A DNA stretch of 64,000 nucleotides from Poriferisodalis sp022821985 (GTDB lineage Bacteria > Actinomycetota > Acidimicrobiia > Acidimicrobiales > Poriferisodalaceae), in assembly GCF_965219595.1 (NCBI RefSeq), contig NZ_OZ244781.1:1798001-1862000 (forward strand). Reading direction: 5' to 3'. Below are positions 1-9,092 of the stretch, piece by piece; position 1 is the first letter of the stretch; every line of letters begins with the position of its first letter. A program made the translations under genes and the position numbers. The notes beneath the pieces are model-generated. The model did not search any database, was not told the DNA's origin, and worked only from the letters and a program-made list of their open reading frames with translations.

Positions 1-727
1 AGGCGATGGTCTCGGGTTCGGTGGTGACGAGCAGCTCGGCGACCGATGCGGTGTTCGGCAAGCGCAGGATCGTGGCCAGAGCCTGGGCCAGATCGTCGGC
101 TTGGATCATGATCGACGGGTCGACGCCGAAATCCGAGGTCATGTCGGTCTGCACGTAGCCAGGGCATACGGCGGTGCAGCGGATCCCATCGGGGAAGGTG
201 AGGTGCCGAACCGAGTGGTGCAGCGCCATCGCGGCGTGCTTGCTCATCGCATAGCCGGGCGCGAAGGTGCCGCGCACTCGCTTGCCCGACATCGAGATCA
301 CGTTCACGATGCGGCCCTCGCCACTGCCGCGCAGGTGGTCGAGCGTGGCGCGGAGCATGCGGAACGGCCCTTTCGCGTTGACCTCCCACATCTCGTCGAG
401 CGTGCTCTCGGTCAGGTTTTCGAAGTCGTCGGGATGGGCGACGCCTGCGTTGTTGACGAGGCAGTCGATCCGGCCGTGCGCCGAAATCGTCTCTGCGGTC
501 CAGCGCTCGGCAGCCTCGGGATCGGTGGCGTCGTAGCGGTGCAGACTCACCGCCGGCCCGCCGCTGGCGTCGGTTCGATACTCAGCCGCTGAGGCTTCGA
601 GCGCGGCCATATCGCGTGCGCTCAGCGACAGAGCCCAGCCATCGGCATGCAGAGCTGCGGCGATGGCCTCGCCGATGCCGCGATTGGCACCGCTGATCAT
701 CGCCACGCAGCCGGTGATGTCTCGCAT
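1..727 (-). CDS. SDR family oxidoreductase, 3' end cut by window edge
   Basis: Short-chain dehydrogenase/reductase; 242 residues are visible and the C-terminus lies beyond base 1. The start ATG at 727 has a GGAGGAG ribosome-binding site just upstream. The protein opens MRDITGCVAMISGANRGIGE, with the Rossmann TGxxxGIG loop in the form SGANRGIG. The catalytic YxxxK reads YAMSK, with the expected upstream Ser in VISMSG. The segment after it (VCPGYVQTDM) is the usual PG motif. It is divergent from the MFS gene at 842, leaving a 114-bp shared promoter region. The family is certain; the substrate cannot be told. Confidence 0.85.
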   Translation of the reverse strand, partial: MRDITGCVAMISGANRGIGEAIAAALHADGWALSLSARDMAALEASAAEYRTDASGGPAVSLHRYDATDPEAAERWTAETISAHGRIDCLVNNAGVAHPDDFENLTESTLDEMWEVNAKGPFRMLRATLDHLRGSGEGRIVNVISMSGKRVRGTFAPGYAMSKHAAMALHHSVRHLTFPDGIRCTAVCPGYVQTDMTSDFGVDPSIMIQADDLAQALATILRLPNTASVAELLVTTEPETIA

Positions 728-841
728 CTCGCACTCCTCCTGCCGGGCAGCCGGGTCATCCCGACGCGCTTCGGTGACCCGCAGTAGCGTTCGCAATCGG
801 CCCCGCCGCGGTACCGGCCGGCCGATCCGGAGGCTAGGTCG

Positions 842-2140
842 ATGGTGCAGAGTTTGTCGGAGGGCAGCGGGGGAGCCGCATACCTCCCGGGTTCGCCCGA
901 GCGCGACGAACTGGCACGCCGCACCATCCGGGTTCTGCAGCTCGGGGTGATCCCCGGCGGGCTGGCCATGACGGCATCGTTCTCGGCGTCGACCCTGCTG
1001 GCCGACCAGATGACGGGCAGCGAGACAAAGGCCTCGCTGGCCGCGGTATGCCTCAGCATCGGCGGCACCCTCGCCGGCATCCCGCTCGCTGCGCTGATGG
1101 CCCGCCGCGGCCGCCGCGCCGGTCTCTCAGCCGGCTACTTCGTCGGGGCAATCGGCGCCACGCTGGCGCTGCTATCAGCGTTCATGGGTCGCTACTCGGT
1201 GCTCGTGTTCGGCATGGTGCTGATCGGCACCGGCCAGGCCGCCAATCTGGCAGCGCGCTACGCCGGCGCCGACCTGGCCACCGACGAGAATCGGGCCCGC
1301 TCGATCAGCTTGGTGCTGTGGGCGAGCACGGTCGGCTCGGTCTTGGGACCCACGGTCGCGCTCGGTCTCAAGAGCGTCTTCGCTGACACCGAAGGGCTGA
1401 GCGGATTTGCGCTGCCGTACGCACTGGCGCTCGGTCTGTTCGGCCTGGGAGCCGTCAACATCTGGCGCCGCTTGCGCCCAGATCCACTGCATGTAGTGGC
1501 CGCCGATGCGGGTTCGACGAGCGTCAAGCTGCCGAGCTTGGCCGAGGCCGGCCGCATCCTGGCCCATCCCGTGGCGTCCATTGCGCTCATCGGCATGATG
1601 CTGTCGCAGGCCGTGATGGTGGGCGTCATGACGGTGTCGCCGATTCACATGTCCCAAGGCGGCCAGAACCCGCTGATCATCGGCATCATGCTCTCGTTGC
1701 ACATCGCCGGCATGTTCGCGTTCTCGCCGTATGTGGGCTGGCTGGTGGACCGCGTCGGCGGCCAGATCGTCATCGTCGCCGGCGCGCTCGTGCTCACCGT
1801 CGGCGCTGTCATGGCCGCCAACACCGACGCTGAACACGCCACCGGTCTGCTGTCGGGGCTGTTTCTCATCGGCATCGGCTGGAGCTGCTGCGTAGTGTCC
1901 GCCAGCTCGCTGCTGACCGCCTCATTCCCGCTGGAACGCCGAGTCAGCGTGCAGGCCACCGCCGACGTGCTGATGACGGCCCTCGGCGCCGCCGCCGGCG
2001 TCAGTTCAGGCTTGGCGGTGGAGCACCGCTCCTATGCCGATCTGGCGAGCTGGGGAGCGTGGGTGGCCGTGGCGCTCGGCATCGCGGCCGTCGTGATGCT
2101 GGTGCGCAACTTCCGGGTCACGCGGCGCTTCACGGCTTGA
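842..2140 (+). CDS. MFS transporter
   Basis: 432-residue integral membrane protein with about 12 hydrophobic segments, so a major facilitator superfamily permease. The cytoplasmic loop after the second helix carries the MFS basic motif (ALMARRGRRAG, about residues 80-90), and a second such loop (GWLVDRVGG) follows in the C-terminal half. The start at 842 is supported by GGAGG eight bases upstream. It is divergent from the SDR at 727. The substrate is unknown; the architecture fits a drug or metabolite exporter of the proton-coupled type. Convergent with surE (25-bp gap). Confidence 0.85.
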   Translation: MVQSLSEGSGGAAYLPGSPERDELARRTIRVLQLGVIPGGLAMTASFSASTLLADQMTGSETKASLAAVCLSIGGTLAGIPLAALMARRGRRAGLSAGYFVGAIGATLALLSAFMGRYSVLVFGMVLIGTGQAANLAARYAGADLATDENRARSISLVLWASTVGSVLGPTVALGLKSVFADTEGLSGFALPYALALGLFGLGAVNIWRRLRPDPLHVVAADAGSTSVKLPSLAEAGRILAHPVASIALIGMMLSQAVMVGVMTVSPIHMSQGGQNPLIIGIMLSLHIAGMFAFSPYVGWLVDRVGGQIVIVAGALVLTVGAVMAANTDAEHATGLLSGLFLIGIGWSCCVVSASSLLTASFPLERRVSVQATADVLMTALGAAAGVSSGLAVEHRSYADLASWGAWVAVALGIAAVVMLVRNFRVTRRFTA

Positions 2141-2165
2141 TCAGCGGCTCAGCCAGGATCGTCTC

Positions 2166-2981
2166 TCAGAACAAGCCGTTGAGGCAGGCAGTCAGCTTGG
2201 CGTCGGCCGTCGGCGTTTGCGCAGTGAGACGCGACAGGAACGACACCGAGACGAAGTCGTCCATGACCGCGCCGGTGTCGACCTCGGCGGGCATGTCGAC
2301 AGCGTCGCCCCACTCCATGGCGACCCGGAACGCGTCAGCGTTGTCGGGATGCGGCTCAAGGCTCACCGAAGTGATCGAACGCGGCGGCAAGGTGCCGACC
2401 TCGGTGAACCGCCAGCCCTTCATGTCGGCGACTTCACGATTCGGCACATTGAGGTTGACTGCCCACGCCGAGTCATGTTCGTCCGCGAGCAGGCCGCTGA
2501 GCACGACGCTGGCGACCTCGGCCGCCGAATGCCACTTCTGGTCGGCGATGGCGTCTTCCCAGCCTTGGCCCTCAACCCCGAATCCCTCGACTGTCTGGCT
2601 GACCGCAAGGCCCGGGATATTGCCATTGCGGCCGGTCAGCACCGCGCCGACGGTGCCGGAGTGGTACACGGATCGGCCGACGTTCGCGCCCGGGTTGATC
2701 CCCGACACCACCAAGTCCACCGGGCCGAAGGCGCCCAGCCGGGCGAACATCACGCACAGCGCCGGCGCTCCCGAGACGGCCCAGGCGTCGGTGACGCCGT
2801 CGAATCGCACCTTGTGCACTTGGGGATCCATGAGATGCAGCGGACCGATCGCGGCGCCCGCACCCGAGTATTCGGAATCTGGCGCCACCACAACCACATC
2901 GCCATGAGCGGTCATGGCGCTCGCAAGTACGTGCAGTCCTTCGGACTCGATTCCGTCATCGTTGGTCACCAGGATCCGCAC
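2166..2981 (-). CDS. surE: 5'/3'-nucleotidase SurE
   Basis: SurE-family metal-dependent nucleotidase, which dephosphorylates nucleoside monophosphates and is linked to stationary-phase survival. The N-terminus VRILVTNDDG carries the metal-binding DD pair. Further on are APDSEYSGAGA (family APDxxxSG) and SGINPGANVG, both hallmark SurE motifs. The frame stays open upstream to 3134, but the family begins at RILVTNDDG, so I chose GTG at 2981, giving 271 residues; no clear ribosome-binding site is seen. It is divergent from the phosphoesterase gene starting at 3067. Confidence 0.88.
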   Translation of the reverse strand: MRILVTNDDGIESEGLHVLASAMTAHGDVVVVAPDSEYSGAGAAIGPLHLMDPQVHKVRFDGVTDAWAVSGAPALCVMFARLGAFGPVDLVVSGINPGANVGRSVYHSGTVGAVLTGRNGNIPGLAVSQTVEGFGVEGQGWEDAIADQKWHSAAEVASVVLSGLLADEHDSAWAVNLNVPNREVADMKGWRFTEVGTLPPRSITSVSLEPHPDNADAFRVAMEWGDAVDMPAEVDTGAVMDDFVSVSFLSRLTAQTPTADAKLTACLNGLF

Positions 2982-3066
2982 TGTGTCGAAGGTACTGCCC
3001 GCCGGTGAAGCGTGGATGTATGGCTCCCGAACGGGGAGTGTCGGTGTCGTGGCAAGCTGTCTCGCT

Positions 3067-3864
3067 GTGAAGGAGTGGGCTGAAACGGGCAGCGAGCGCC
3101 AGTTGCGCGTCCTGCACACATCCGATGTGCACATCGGGCATGTACGCGGGCCGCACGGCAGTCACCGCGACGTGTGCCAGTGCCCTATCCATGCCCTCGC
3201 CGCGACCGCAGTAGCCCACGCAGCCGACATCCTGCTGATTGCAGGTGACCTGTTCGACCACGCCCGGCTGAAACGCTCCGACGTCGCACACACCATGGAG
3301 CTGCTCGGCCGCGTCGATGCGTCGGTTGTCATCATCCCCGGGAACCACGATGTCCATGACGAACAGTCGCTGTGGGGTACCCATGCCGACCACGAGCACC
3401 GGCTCGAGGTCACCGGCGCCGGCGTGATCTTCCTGGACGATCCCGAGGGCGCGACGCTGCATTTCGGCGAGCACGACCTGACGCTGTGGGGTCGGGCGAT
3501 GGACCTGCACCACTCCGAGTACCGACCCCTCGCAGGCGTACCGGTACGCCCGGACGACGGCTGGTTCATCGCCGCTGGGCACGGGCACTTCCAGCGCACC
3601 GCTGACGATGCACACCGGTCATCGCCGATCGCAGCCGAAGAGATCGAGGCCACCGGAGCCGACTACGTGGCTCTCGGGCACTGGCATGTGACGACCGATG
3701 TCTCGGTGGGCGACGTCGTCGCCTGGTACCCCGGGGCGCCCATGGGCATCCCGTCGAATGGCACGGCCTCACTCGTCACGTTCTCGCGGGGTGCTGACGG
3801 CGCAGATCGCTCGATCGGGGTATCGCATGTGCCGGTGGCCGCGCCGCTCGACGGCTGCGCCTAG
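3067..3864 (+). CDS. Calcineurin-like metallophosphoesterase (SbcD/Mre11-like)
   Basis: Family signatures run in order: D-x-H in HTSDVHIG, GDLFDH, the GNHDVHD motif, then GHGHFQ and LGHWHV, which complete a two-metal phosphoesterase site. The order and spacing resemble SbcD/YhaO-type DNA exonuclease subunits, but no SbcC-like ATPase is adjacent, so the substrate is open. GTG 3067 is preferred; the longer frame from 2914 would overlap surE antisense. 265 residues, shorter than SbcD (about 400), so the C-terminal capping domain is absent. Convergent with the ABC-F gene. Confidence 0.75.
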   Translation: MKEWAETGSERQLRVLHTSDVHIGHVRGPHGSHRDVCQCPIHALAATAVAHAADILLIAGDLFDHARLKRSDVAHTMELLGRVDASVVIIPGNHDVHDEQSLWGTHADHEHRLEVTGAGVIFLDDPEGATLHFGEHDLTLWGRAMDLHHSEYRPLAGVPVRPDDGWFIAAGHGHFQRTADDAHRSSPIAAEEIEATGADYVALGHWHVTTDVSVGDVVAWYPGAPMGIPSNGTASLVTFSRGADGADRSIGVSHVPVAAPLDGCA

Positions 3865-3939
3865 CGATTTGCACCGCTGCCCAGTGCTCAACCCCTTGGC
3901 GCGGGTTGGTCAGAATCTGGTTGCAGCGTGGTCGGCTGC

Positions 3940-5940
3940 TTAGCTGCCGGCTGCGGCGCGGTCGATGCGACGCTGCAGCACCTCGCATGCGGACATGTGG
4001 CGCATGGCATCGGATTTGGCCGTGCCGTAGTCCTCGGCGACCTGGCGCGCACGTTCGGGATCGTCGTAGGTCGTGGGCTCGCCGAGCAGTGCCTGCAGTT
4101 CCGCGACGCGGTGCTCGGCGGCTTCCCACGACCGCTCGGCCGCAGCGAGTTCCTGGCGCAGGTCCGCTGTTGCGTCGTGAGCGGCTTGACGCTGGCGGGC
4201 GGTGTCTCGACGTCGCTGCGCCGCGCTGGCACGAGTGGATGCGGGTGCGGACGTGTTGCCGGTTGTGGTCGAGCCATCGGCACCCTGACTGCTGGTGCTC
4301 CCGGCAGTACTGCCGCCGGCGGTCCGCCTCGTGCTCAGCCCCGGCGGTCGCAGCAGACCCTCGTCGACGCCCGGGTGCAGGGTGGCGGTGCCATCACGCA
4401 CCACGATCAGCGAGTCGGCCACGCTTCGGATGAGGTGGCGGTCGTGGGTCACCAGCAGCACCGTGCCCGGGTACACCGACAGCGCATCCTCCAGTAGATC
4501 GCAGCTGGGCAGGTCGAGGTGGTTGGTGGGCTCGTCGAGCACGAGCAGGTTCACCGGGTTCGCCATCGTGATGCCAAGCGCCAACCGGGTGCGTTCACCG
4601 CCCGAGAGATCCGCCACCTTGCGATCTGCAGCGTCGCCCGGAAAACCGAAACCGCCGAGCATCGTGCGCACATTCCGCCCGGGCTGATCGCCCACTGAGG
4701 CGGTGAACTCCTCCACCACCGACCGTCGAGGATCCATGACCTCGGCGAGGTGCTGAGCGAACGTGGCCATGTCCACGTTGCGTCCACGGTGCAGCTCGCC
4801 GTCGAGAACGCCCAATTCGCCCTGCAGCACCCGCAGCAGCGTCGTCTTGCCGGCGCCATTCGGACCGACCACGCCCACTTTGGTGCCTCGTTCGATGACG
4901 AGGTCCACGCCTTCGAGCACCGGAGCGTCACCGTCGGCGTATCCCACCGAAGCACCGATCAGCTCCACGACGACCCGCGACGAGCGCCGCGGCGTGCCGA
5001 AGCCGAAGCGCGCCGCCAGTTCCTTGCGGCTCGGCACCTCCACCGGCTCGATCTTCGCCAGTGCCTTGATCCGGCTCTGCACCTGGCGGGCCTTCGTGGC
5101 CTTGTAACGGAACCGCTCGATGAAGCGCTCGGTGTGAGCCCGCCGGCGAGCCTGTTGTGCCGCAGCCGCCTCGGCTGCCGCTATCCGCTCCTCGCGGGCC
5201 ATAACGAATTCGGCGAAGCCGCCGACGTGCTCATACGCGGTCGTGCCGTCCATCTCGATGACGCGGTTGGCGACGGCGTCAATGAAGTCGCGGTCGTGGC
5301 TGACGAACAGCAGCCCGCCCTCCCAGGCAGCGAGCTGGTCTTCCAACCAGGCCACCGAGTCGACATCGAGGTGGTTGGTGGGCTCGTCAGCCAGCAGCAC
5401 ATCGGGCTTCGCCAGCAGCAGTTGAGCGAGCGCGACCCGCATCCGCCAACCGCCCGACAGCTGCGCCACCGGGCGTTGCGCATCATCGGCTGCAAAACCC
5501 AGGCCGGCGAGCACCCGGTGAGCCTCCGCTTCGAAGCCGTAGCCGCCGATCTGGCGAAAGTGAGCCTCCAGCTCGCCGTAGCGGGCGAGCACGTCGTGAT
5601 GGTCGGCAGCGTCGACATCGGCCAGCCTCGCCTCCAGCGATCGAAGCTCGGCTGTCATAGCGGTGACGTCGCCCGCCCCGGCCAGCGTCGCTTCGAGCAC
5701 CGTGCCGTCGGCGATTTCGGCGAGCTCCTGGGGCAGGTAGCCGATCGTCAGCCCGCTCTGGCGGTGTACCTCGCCCTCGTCCGGATCGTTGATGCCGGCC
5801 AGGATCTCCAGCAAGGTCGTCTTGCCGATCCCGTTGCCGCCCACCAGCGCCACGCGCCGGCCAGGCGCCAGCTGCACGCTGACGTCAGCGAACAGCCGCC
5901 GCGGCGGATACGACTTGCCGAGCGAGGAACCCCACAGCAC
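3940..5940 (-). CDS. ABC-F family ATP-binding protein
   Basis: 666-residue soluble protein with two ATPase cassettes and no membrane segments, so ABC-F (ribosome-associated translation factor or antibiotic-resistance type) rather than a transporter. Cassette 1 has Walker A GGNGIGKTT (about residues 34-42), signature LSGGW and Walker B LLADEPTNHLD. Cassette 2 has GPNGAGKTT, LSGGERTRLAL and LVLDEPTNHLD. A charged linker separates them and the C-terminus is a predicted coiled coil (about residues 565-660). The start is GTG 5940, immediately before the typical ABC-F opening (LGKSYPPRRLF). It is not evident whether it confers drug resistance. Confidence 0.9.
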   Translation of the reverse strand: MLWGSSLGKSYPPRRLFADVSVQLAPGRRVALVGGNGIGKTTLLEILAGINDPDEGEVHRQSGLTIGYLPQELAEIADGTVLEATLAGAGDVTAMTAELRSLEARLADVDAADHHDVLARYGELEAHFRQIGGYGFEAEAHRVLAGLGFAADDAQRPVAQLSGGWRMRVALAQLLLAKPDVLLADEPTNHLDVDSVAWLEDQLAAWEGGLLFVSHDRDFIDAVANRVIEMDGTTAYEHVGGFAEFVMAREERIAAAEAAAAQQARRRAHTERFIERFRYKATKARQVQSRIKALAKIEPVEVPSRKELAARFGFGTPRRSSRVVVELIGASVGYADGDAPVLEGVDLVIERGTKVGVVGPNGAGKTTLLRVLQGELGVLDGELHRGRNVDMATFAQHLAEVMDPRRSVVEEFTASVGDQPGRNVRTMLGGFGFPGDAADRKVADLSGGERTRLALGITMANPVNLLVLDEPTNHLDLPSCDLLEDALSVYPGTVLLVTHDRHLIRSVADSLIVVRDGTATLHPGVDEGLLRPPGLSTRRTAGGSTAGSTSSQGADGSTTTGNTSAPASTRASAAQRRRDTARQRQAAHDATADLRQELAAAERSWEAAEHRVAELQALLGEPTTYDDPERARQVAEDYGTAKSDAMRHMSACEVLQRRIDRAAAGS

Positions 5941-5995
5941 GCAGCGAGTCTGCCGCAGGGCCGCCCGATCGAGCGGCTGAATATTGGGTCAGGCG

Positions 5996-6913
5996 TTATG
6001 CGAAGTGGGGAGCGACGTCGGCCATGAAGGCACGCAGCGCGTCGAGACGGCCCTCGATGCCGCCACGTGCCACCGGATCGAGCACGAAATGCGTCACGCC
6101 GGCCTCGGCAACTCGCCCGACGCTGTCGATCATCTGCTCGGTGCTGCCGGCGATCGACACCTCGGGCTTCATGGCCGATGCCGGATCGAGGTAGTACCGC
6201 AGCGACAGCGTGATCTCGCTGCGGTCCCGGCCGGCGGCGTCGCACGCTGCGCCCACCCCGCTCCAGCCCGCAGCAACCTCGTCGACTGTCTCGAACGCCG
6301 CATGGAAGCCGTGCCCATACTGCGCCACCCGCCGGTATGCGGCAGCCGTATTGCCGCCGACCCATACCGGCACCGGGTCTTGCACCGGCTTGGGCTCGAA
6401 GCCGACGGCGGGGAACGAATAGAACTCGCCGTCGAAACTCGGGTCGTTCTCGGTGAACAGCGTGCGGAACACTTCGAGCTGCTCGTCAGAGCGCTTGCCG
6501 CGGCGATCCCACGGCATGCCCAGTACTTCGGCTTCCTCGCGCATCCAGCCCACGCCCACGCCCAGGATCAGCCGGCCGTTCGAGAGCACATCGATGGTTG
6601 CGAGACGCTTCGCCGTTTCCACCGGCGGCCGGTACGGCAGGATCAGCACGCTGAAGCCCAGGCGCAGGTTCTCGGTGACGGCGGCGACGAAGAGCAGTGT
6701 GCCGATGGGGTCGAGCCATCCCGTCTTCGGCGGCGCCGGGAACGAGCCGTCGTCGGAGTACGGGTACTTCGACACCAGCTCGGCGGGCCAGCAGACATGG
6801 TCGGACGCCCAGCCCGAAGCGAATCCGAGCTGGTCGACTTCCGATGCGAACGTGATGAGCCCATCGCGAGATCCGATGCGGCCCAAGTGCGGCAGAGTGA
6901 CTCCCCATTCCAT
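5996..6913 (-). CDS. LLM-class F420-dependent oxidoreductase
   Basis: Luciferase-like TIM-barrel flavin/F420 enzyme, 305 residues, opening MEWGVTLPHLGRI. Family features seen are LRLGFSVLILPYRPP, the NGRLILGVGVGWMREE segment that contacts the cofactor, and PVWVGGNTAAAYRRVAQYG in the second half. In actinobacteria such proteins usually use F420 rather than FMN. It lies 55 bp upstream of the ABC-F gene on the same strand, so the two may be co-transcribed. The substrate is unknown. Confidence 0.85.
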   Translation of the reverse strand: MEWGVTLPHLGRIGSRDGLITFASEVDQLGFASGWASDHVCWPAELVSKYPYSDDGSFPAPPKTGWLDPIGTLLFVAAVTENLRLGFSVLILPYRPPVETAKRLATIDVLSNGRLILGVGVGWMREEAEVLGMPWDRRGKRSDEQLEVFRTLFTENDPSFDGEFYSFPAVGFEPKPVQDPVPVWVGGNTAAAYRRVAQYGHGFHAAFETVDEVAAGWSGVGAACDAAGRDRSEITLSLRYYLDPASAMKPEVSIAGSTEQMIDSVGRVAEAGVTHFVLDPVARGGIEGRLDALRAFMADVAPHFA

Positions 6914-7220
6914 GGGCCGACACGCTATGCCTCCCGCGCCCGCTGCGCAGGCGGCAGGACCCTCAGCGACCAGCGACCAGCGATCCAGCAGGTCGCAACG
7001 TCGCAGAGTTTCCTGCCGCCTCCACAGCTACCGCATCTGTGCCTGTGGCTCTAGGCGATTGTCACGCGATCGTCGTACCCGAGCTGAGAACGGCCCGGCG
7101 CGGCGCGATTACTCTCGCGCGCACCGCCGCAGCGGTCATGGGGAGACAGTCGGGGGCTTCGGCTGCTGATTGTCGGCTTGCGACGCCGCGGTGGCTGCTG
7201 TTCCACCCAGGAGGGGACCC
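6914..7220. other. Divergent intergenic region, 307 bp
   Basis: Lies between the F420 enzyme (minus strand) and the first substrate-binding protein (plus strand), so it should hold both promoters. Apart from GGAGG at the downstream edge I see no convincing -35/-10 pair, repeat or RNA structure, and small ORFs here look accidental. Confidence 0.5.
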
Positions 7221-8921
7221 ATGCAACTATCCAAGAACCGCCTTTTGCGCTTGCTAGCGCTGCTCTTCGCATTTTCGCTCGTCGCGGCCGCCTGCGGTGG
7301 CGACGATGGCGACGATGACGCCGGCGAAACCCAGACCACTGAGGCCATGGCCGAAGAAGAGGAGATGGCCGAAGAAGAGGAGATGGCCGAAGAGGATGAG
7401 ATGGCCGCCGACGAGCCCGAGGAAGAGGCCGGCGGTCTCAGCCAGGAAGTCATCGAGCAGGCGGCCGAAGAAGAGGAGATGGCCGACGACGAGATGATGG
7501 ACGAAGAGGAGATGATGGAGTTTGACCGCTCCACCATGGAGGGCATCTTCGAAGAGGCCGAATTCCGGCGGGCCAAGGTTGTCGAGCGCATCACTGCTCA
7601 GATCGAGGCTGGCGAGTGGGGCGTTGGCGACGACAACGTCCTCCGCGGCCCCGAAGGCTTCACCATCGACCTCAACGAGTGTCCCGATGACTGGTCCAAC
7701 ACTGAGGGCATCACCGACACCGAGATCCGTCTCGGCCAGACCGGCCCGCAGTCGGGCACCCTGGCGCTGTACGGCAACGCCCGTCTGGGCTGGCAGACCT
7801 ACCTCCTGCATGTGAATGCCGAAGGCGGCATCGCAGGCCGCGATGTGGTCATGAAGTCCTACGACGACGCGTACGTGGCTGCACAGACCATCGAGTTCGT
7901 CGACGAGCTGATCGAGAACGACAACGTCTTCGCGATCCACACGCTGGGCTCGCCGAACACGCTGGCCGTGTACGACACGCTCAATGCCGAGTGCATCCCG
8001 CAGCCGTTCGTGTGGACGGGCCACCCGGCCTGGGGCGATCCCGAGATTCACCCATGGACCACGGGCAGCATCCTGTCCTACTCCACTGAGGCAGTGCTGT
8101 GGGGCAACTGGATCAAGGACAACCTCGCCGATGAGCTGCCGGTTGTGGTGGCTGGCCTGGTGATGGACAACGACTTCGGCTTGGCCTACGAGCTGGGCTT
8201 CGAGGAGTACGCCCACAACAACCCCGACGTGGTGTCGGAGTTCGTGCCGGTGCGTCATGACCCTGCATCGCCGACGATCACCAACGAGATCACGACCATC
8301 GCCGCGAGCGATCCGGACGTCTATATCTCGATGACCGCTGGCAATGCATGCCTGCTGGCCATCCAGGAGGTCGCAGCGTCAGGTCTGAAGGATGACATCT
8401 CGGCAGCGTTCACGCCGTCAGTGTGCAAGGCACCCGCAAGCTGGGTCTCCCCGGCCGGCGACGACGGCGACGGCTGGTACATCGTGGGCGGCGGCGTCAA
8501 GGACACCACCGACCCGGCGCTGATCGGCAGCGATGCGTTCATCGACTTCATCATCGAGAGCCTCGAGGCCAATGACCTCGATCCGACCATCTCGATGTTC
8601 GGCAACGGCTACATGCTGGGCTACCCGTACGTGGAGGCGCTGCGCATCGCCGCAGAGCTGCCTGCGAGTGCGAACAACCCGGCAGGCCTGAACCGGGCCA
8701 ACTTCATCCTGGCGGTGCGGGCGATCGACATCCACCACCCGATCTTCCTGGACGGCATCACGTTCGCCATGAATGGCAACGCGGATGCCTTCCCGATCGA
8801 GGGCACGGATATCAGCCAGTACGACTCGTCCACGCATTCCTGGATCGTCTCGAACGTCATCGACGTGAACGGCGCTTCGGGCAACTGCGTCTGGGACAAG
8901 GACAACGGCGGCTGCCGCTAG
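7221..8921 (+). CDS. Branched-chain amino-acid-type ABC substrate-binding lipoprotein (paralogue 1)
   Basis: 566-residue periplasmic-binding-type lipoprotein. ATG 7221 has GGAGG seven bases upstream, and the product begins MQLSKNRLLRLLALLFAF with a lipobox VAAAC, so Cys is about residue 26. About 100 acidic residues follow, rich in E, D, A and M, before the type 1 ligand-binding fold. That fold begins near TDTEIRLGQTGPQSG and contains VDELIENDNVFAIHTLGSP, matching LivJ/UrtA-like proteins. No permease or ATPase gene is nearby, so it is an orphan receptor in this window. It is closely related to the next gene. Its linker contains three 18-bp DNA repeats. Confidence 0.88.
   Translation: MQLSKNRLLRLLALLFAFSLVAAACGGDDGDDDAGETQTTEAMAEEEEMAEEEEMAEEDEMAADEPEEEAGGLSQEVIEQAAEEEEMADDEMMDEEEMMEFDRSTMEGIFEEAEFRRAKVVERITAQIEAGEWGVGDDNVLRGPEGFTIDLNECPDDWSNTEGITDTEIRLGQTGPQSGTLALYGNARLGWQTYLLHVNAEGGIAGRDVVMKSYDDAYVAAQTIEFVDELIENDNVFAIHTLGSPNTLAVYDTLNAECIPQPFVWTGHPAWGDPEIHPWTTGSILSYSTEAVLWGNWIKDNLADELPVVVAGLVMDNDFGLAYELGFEEYAHNNPDVVSEFVPVRHDPASPTITNEITTIAASDPDVYISMTAGNACLLAIQEVAASGLKDDISAAFTPSVCKAPASWVSPAGDDGDGWYIVGGGVKDTTDPALIGSDAFIDFIIESLEANDLDPTISMFGNGYMLGYPYVEALRIAAELPASANNPAGLNRANFILAVRAIDIHHPIFLDGITFAMNGNADAFPIEGTDISQYDSSTHSWIVSNVIDVNGASGNCVWDKDNGGCR
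7347..7400 (+). repeat. Three tandem 18-bp coding repeats (MAEEEE)
   Basis: Three consecutive 18-bp units starting ATGGCCGAAGA, the first two identical and the third with changes. They encode MAEEEE-MAEEEE-MAEEDE inside the acidic linker of the lipoprotein. A related copy recurs near 7468. The array can expand or contract in frame. Confidence 0.9.
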
Positions 8922-8944
8922 TCCTTTCTGACTGAGCGACATTG

Positions 8945-8988
8945 AGCGGCCGTCGCCGCCGGGGACGATCCCGGCAGCGGCGGCCGCT
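8945..8988 (+). terminator. GC-rich hairpin after first binding-protein gene
   Basis: The left arm starting AGCGGCCG (8945) pairs with the right arm ending CGGCCGCT (8988) over about 19 bp, with one G-U pair and one mismatch around a short GACGAT loop. There is no U-run after it, so it is a terminator or 3'-end stabiliser by position. An almost identical hairpin follows the paralogue at 10829. Confidence 0.6.
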
Positions 8989-9092
8989 CGTCGCGTCTGT
9001 GCTGCGTGTGGCGAGCGATTAGCTTCGGCGGAACTGTTGGGCGCCAGCAGGCCTCGGCCGCTGGTGCGGGGATACATCAAGAGGGAGTACCC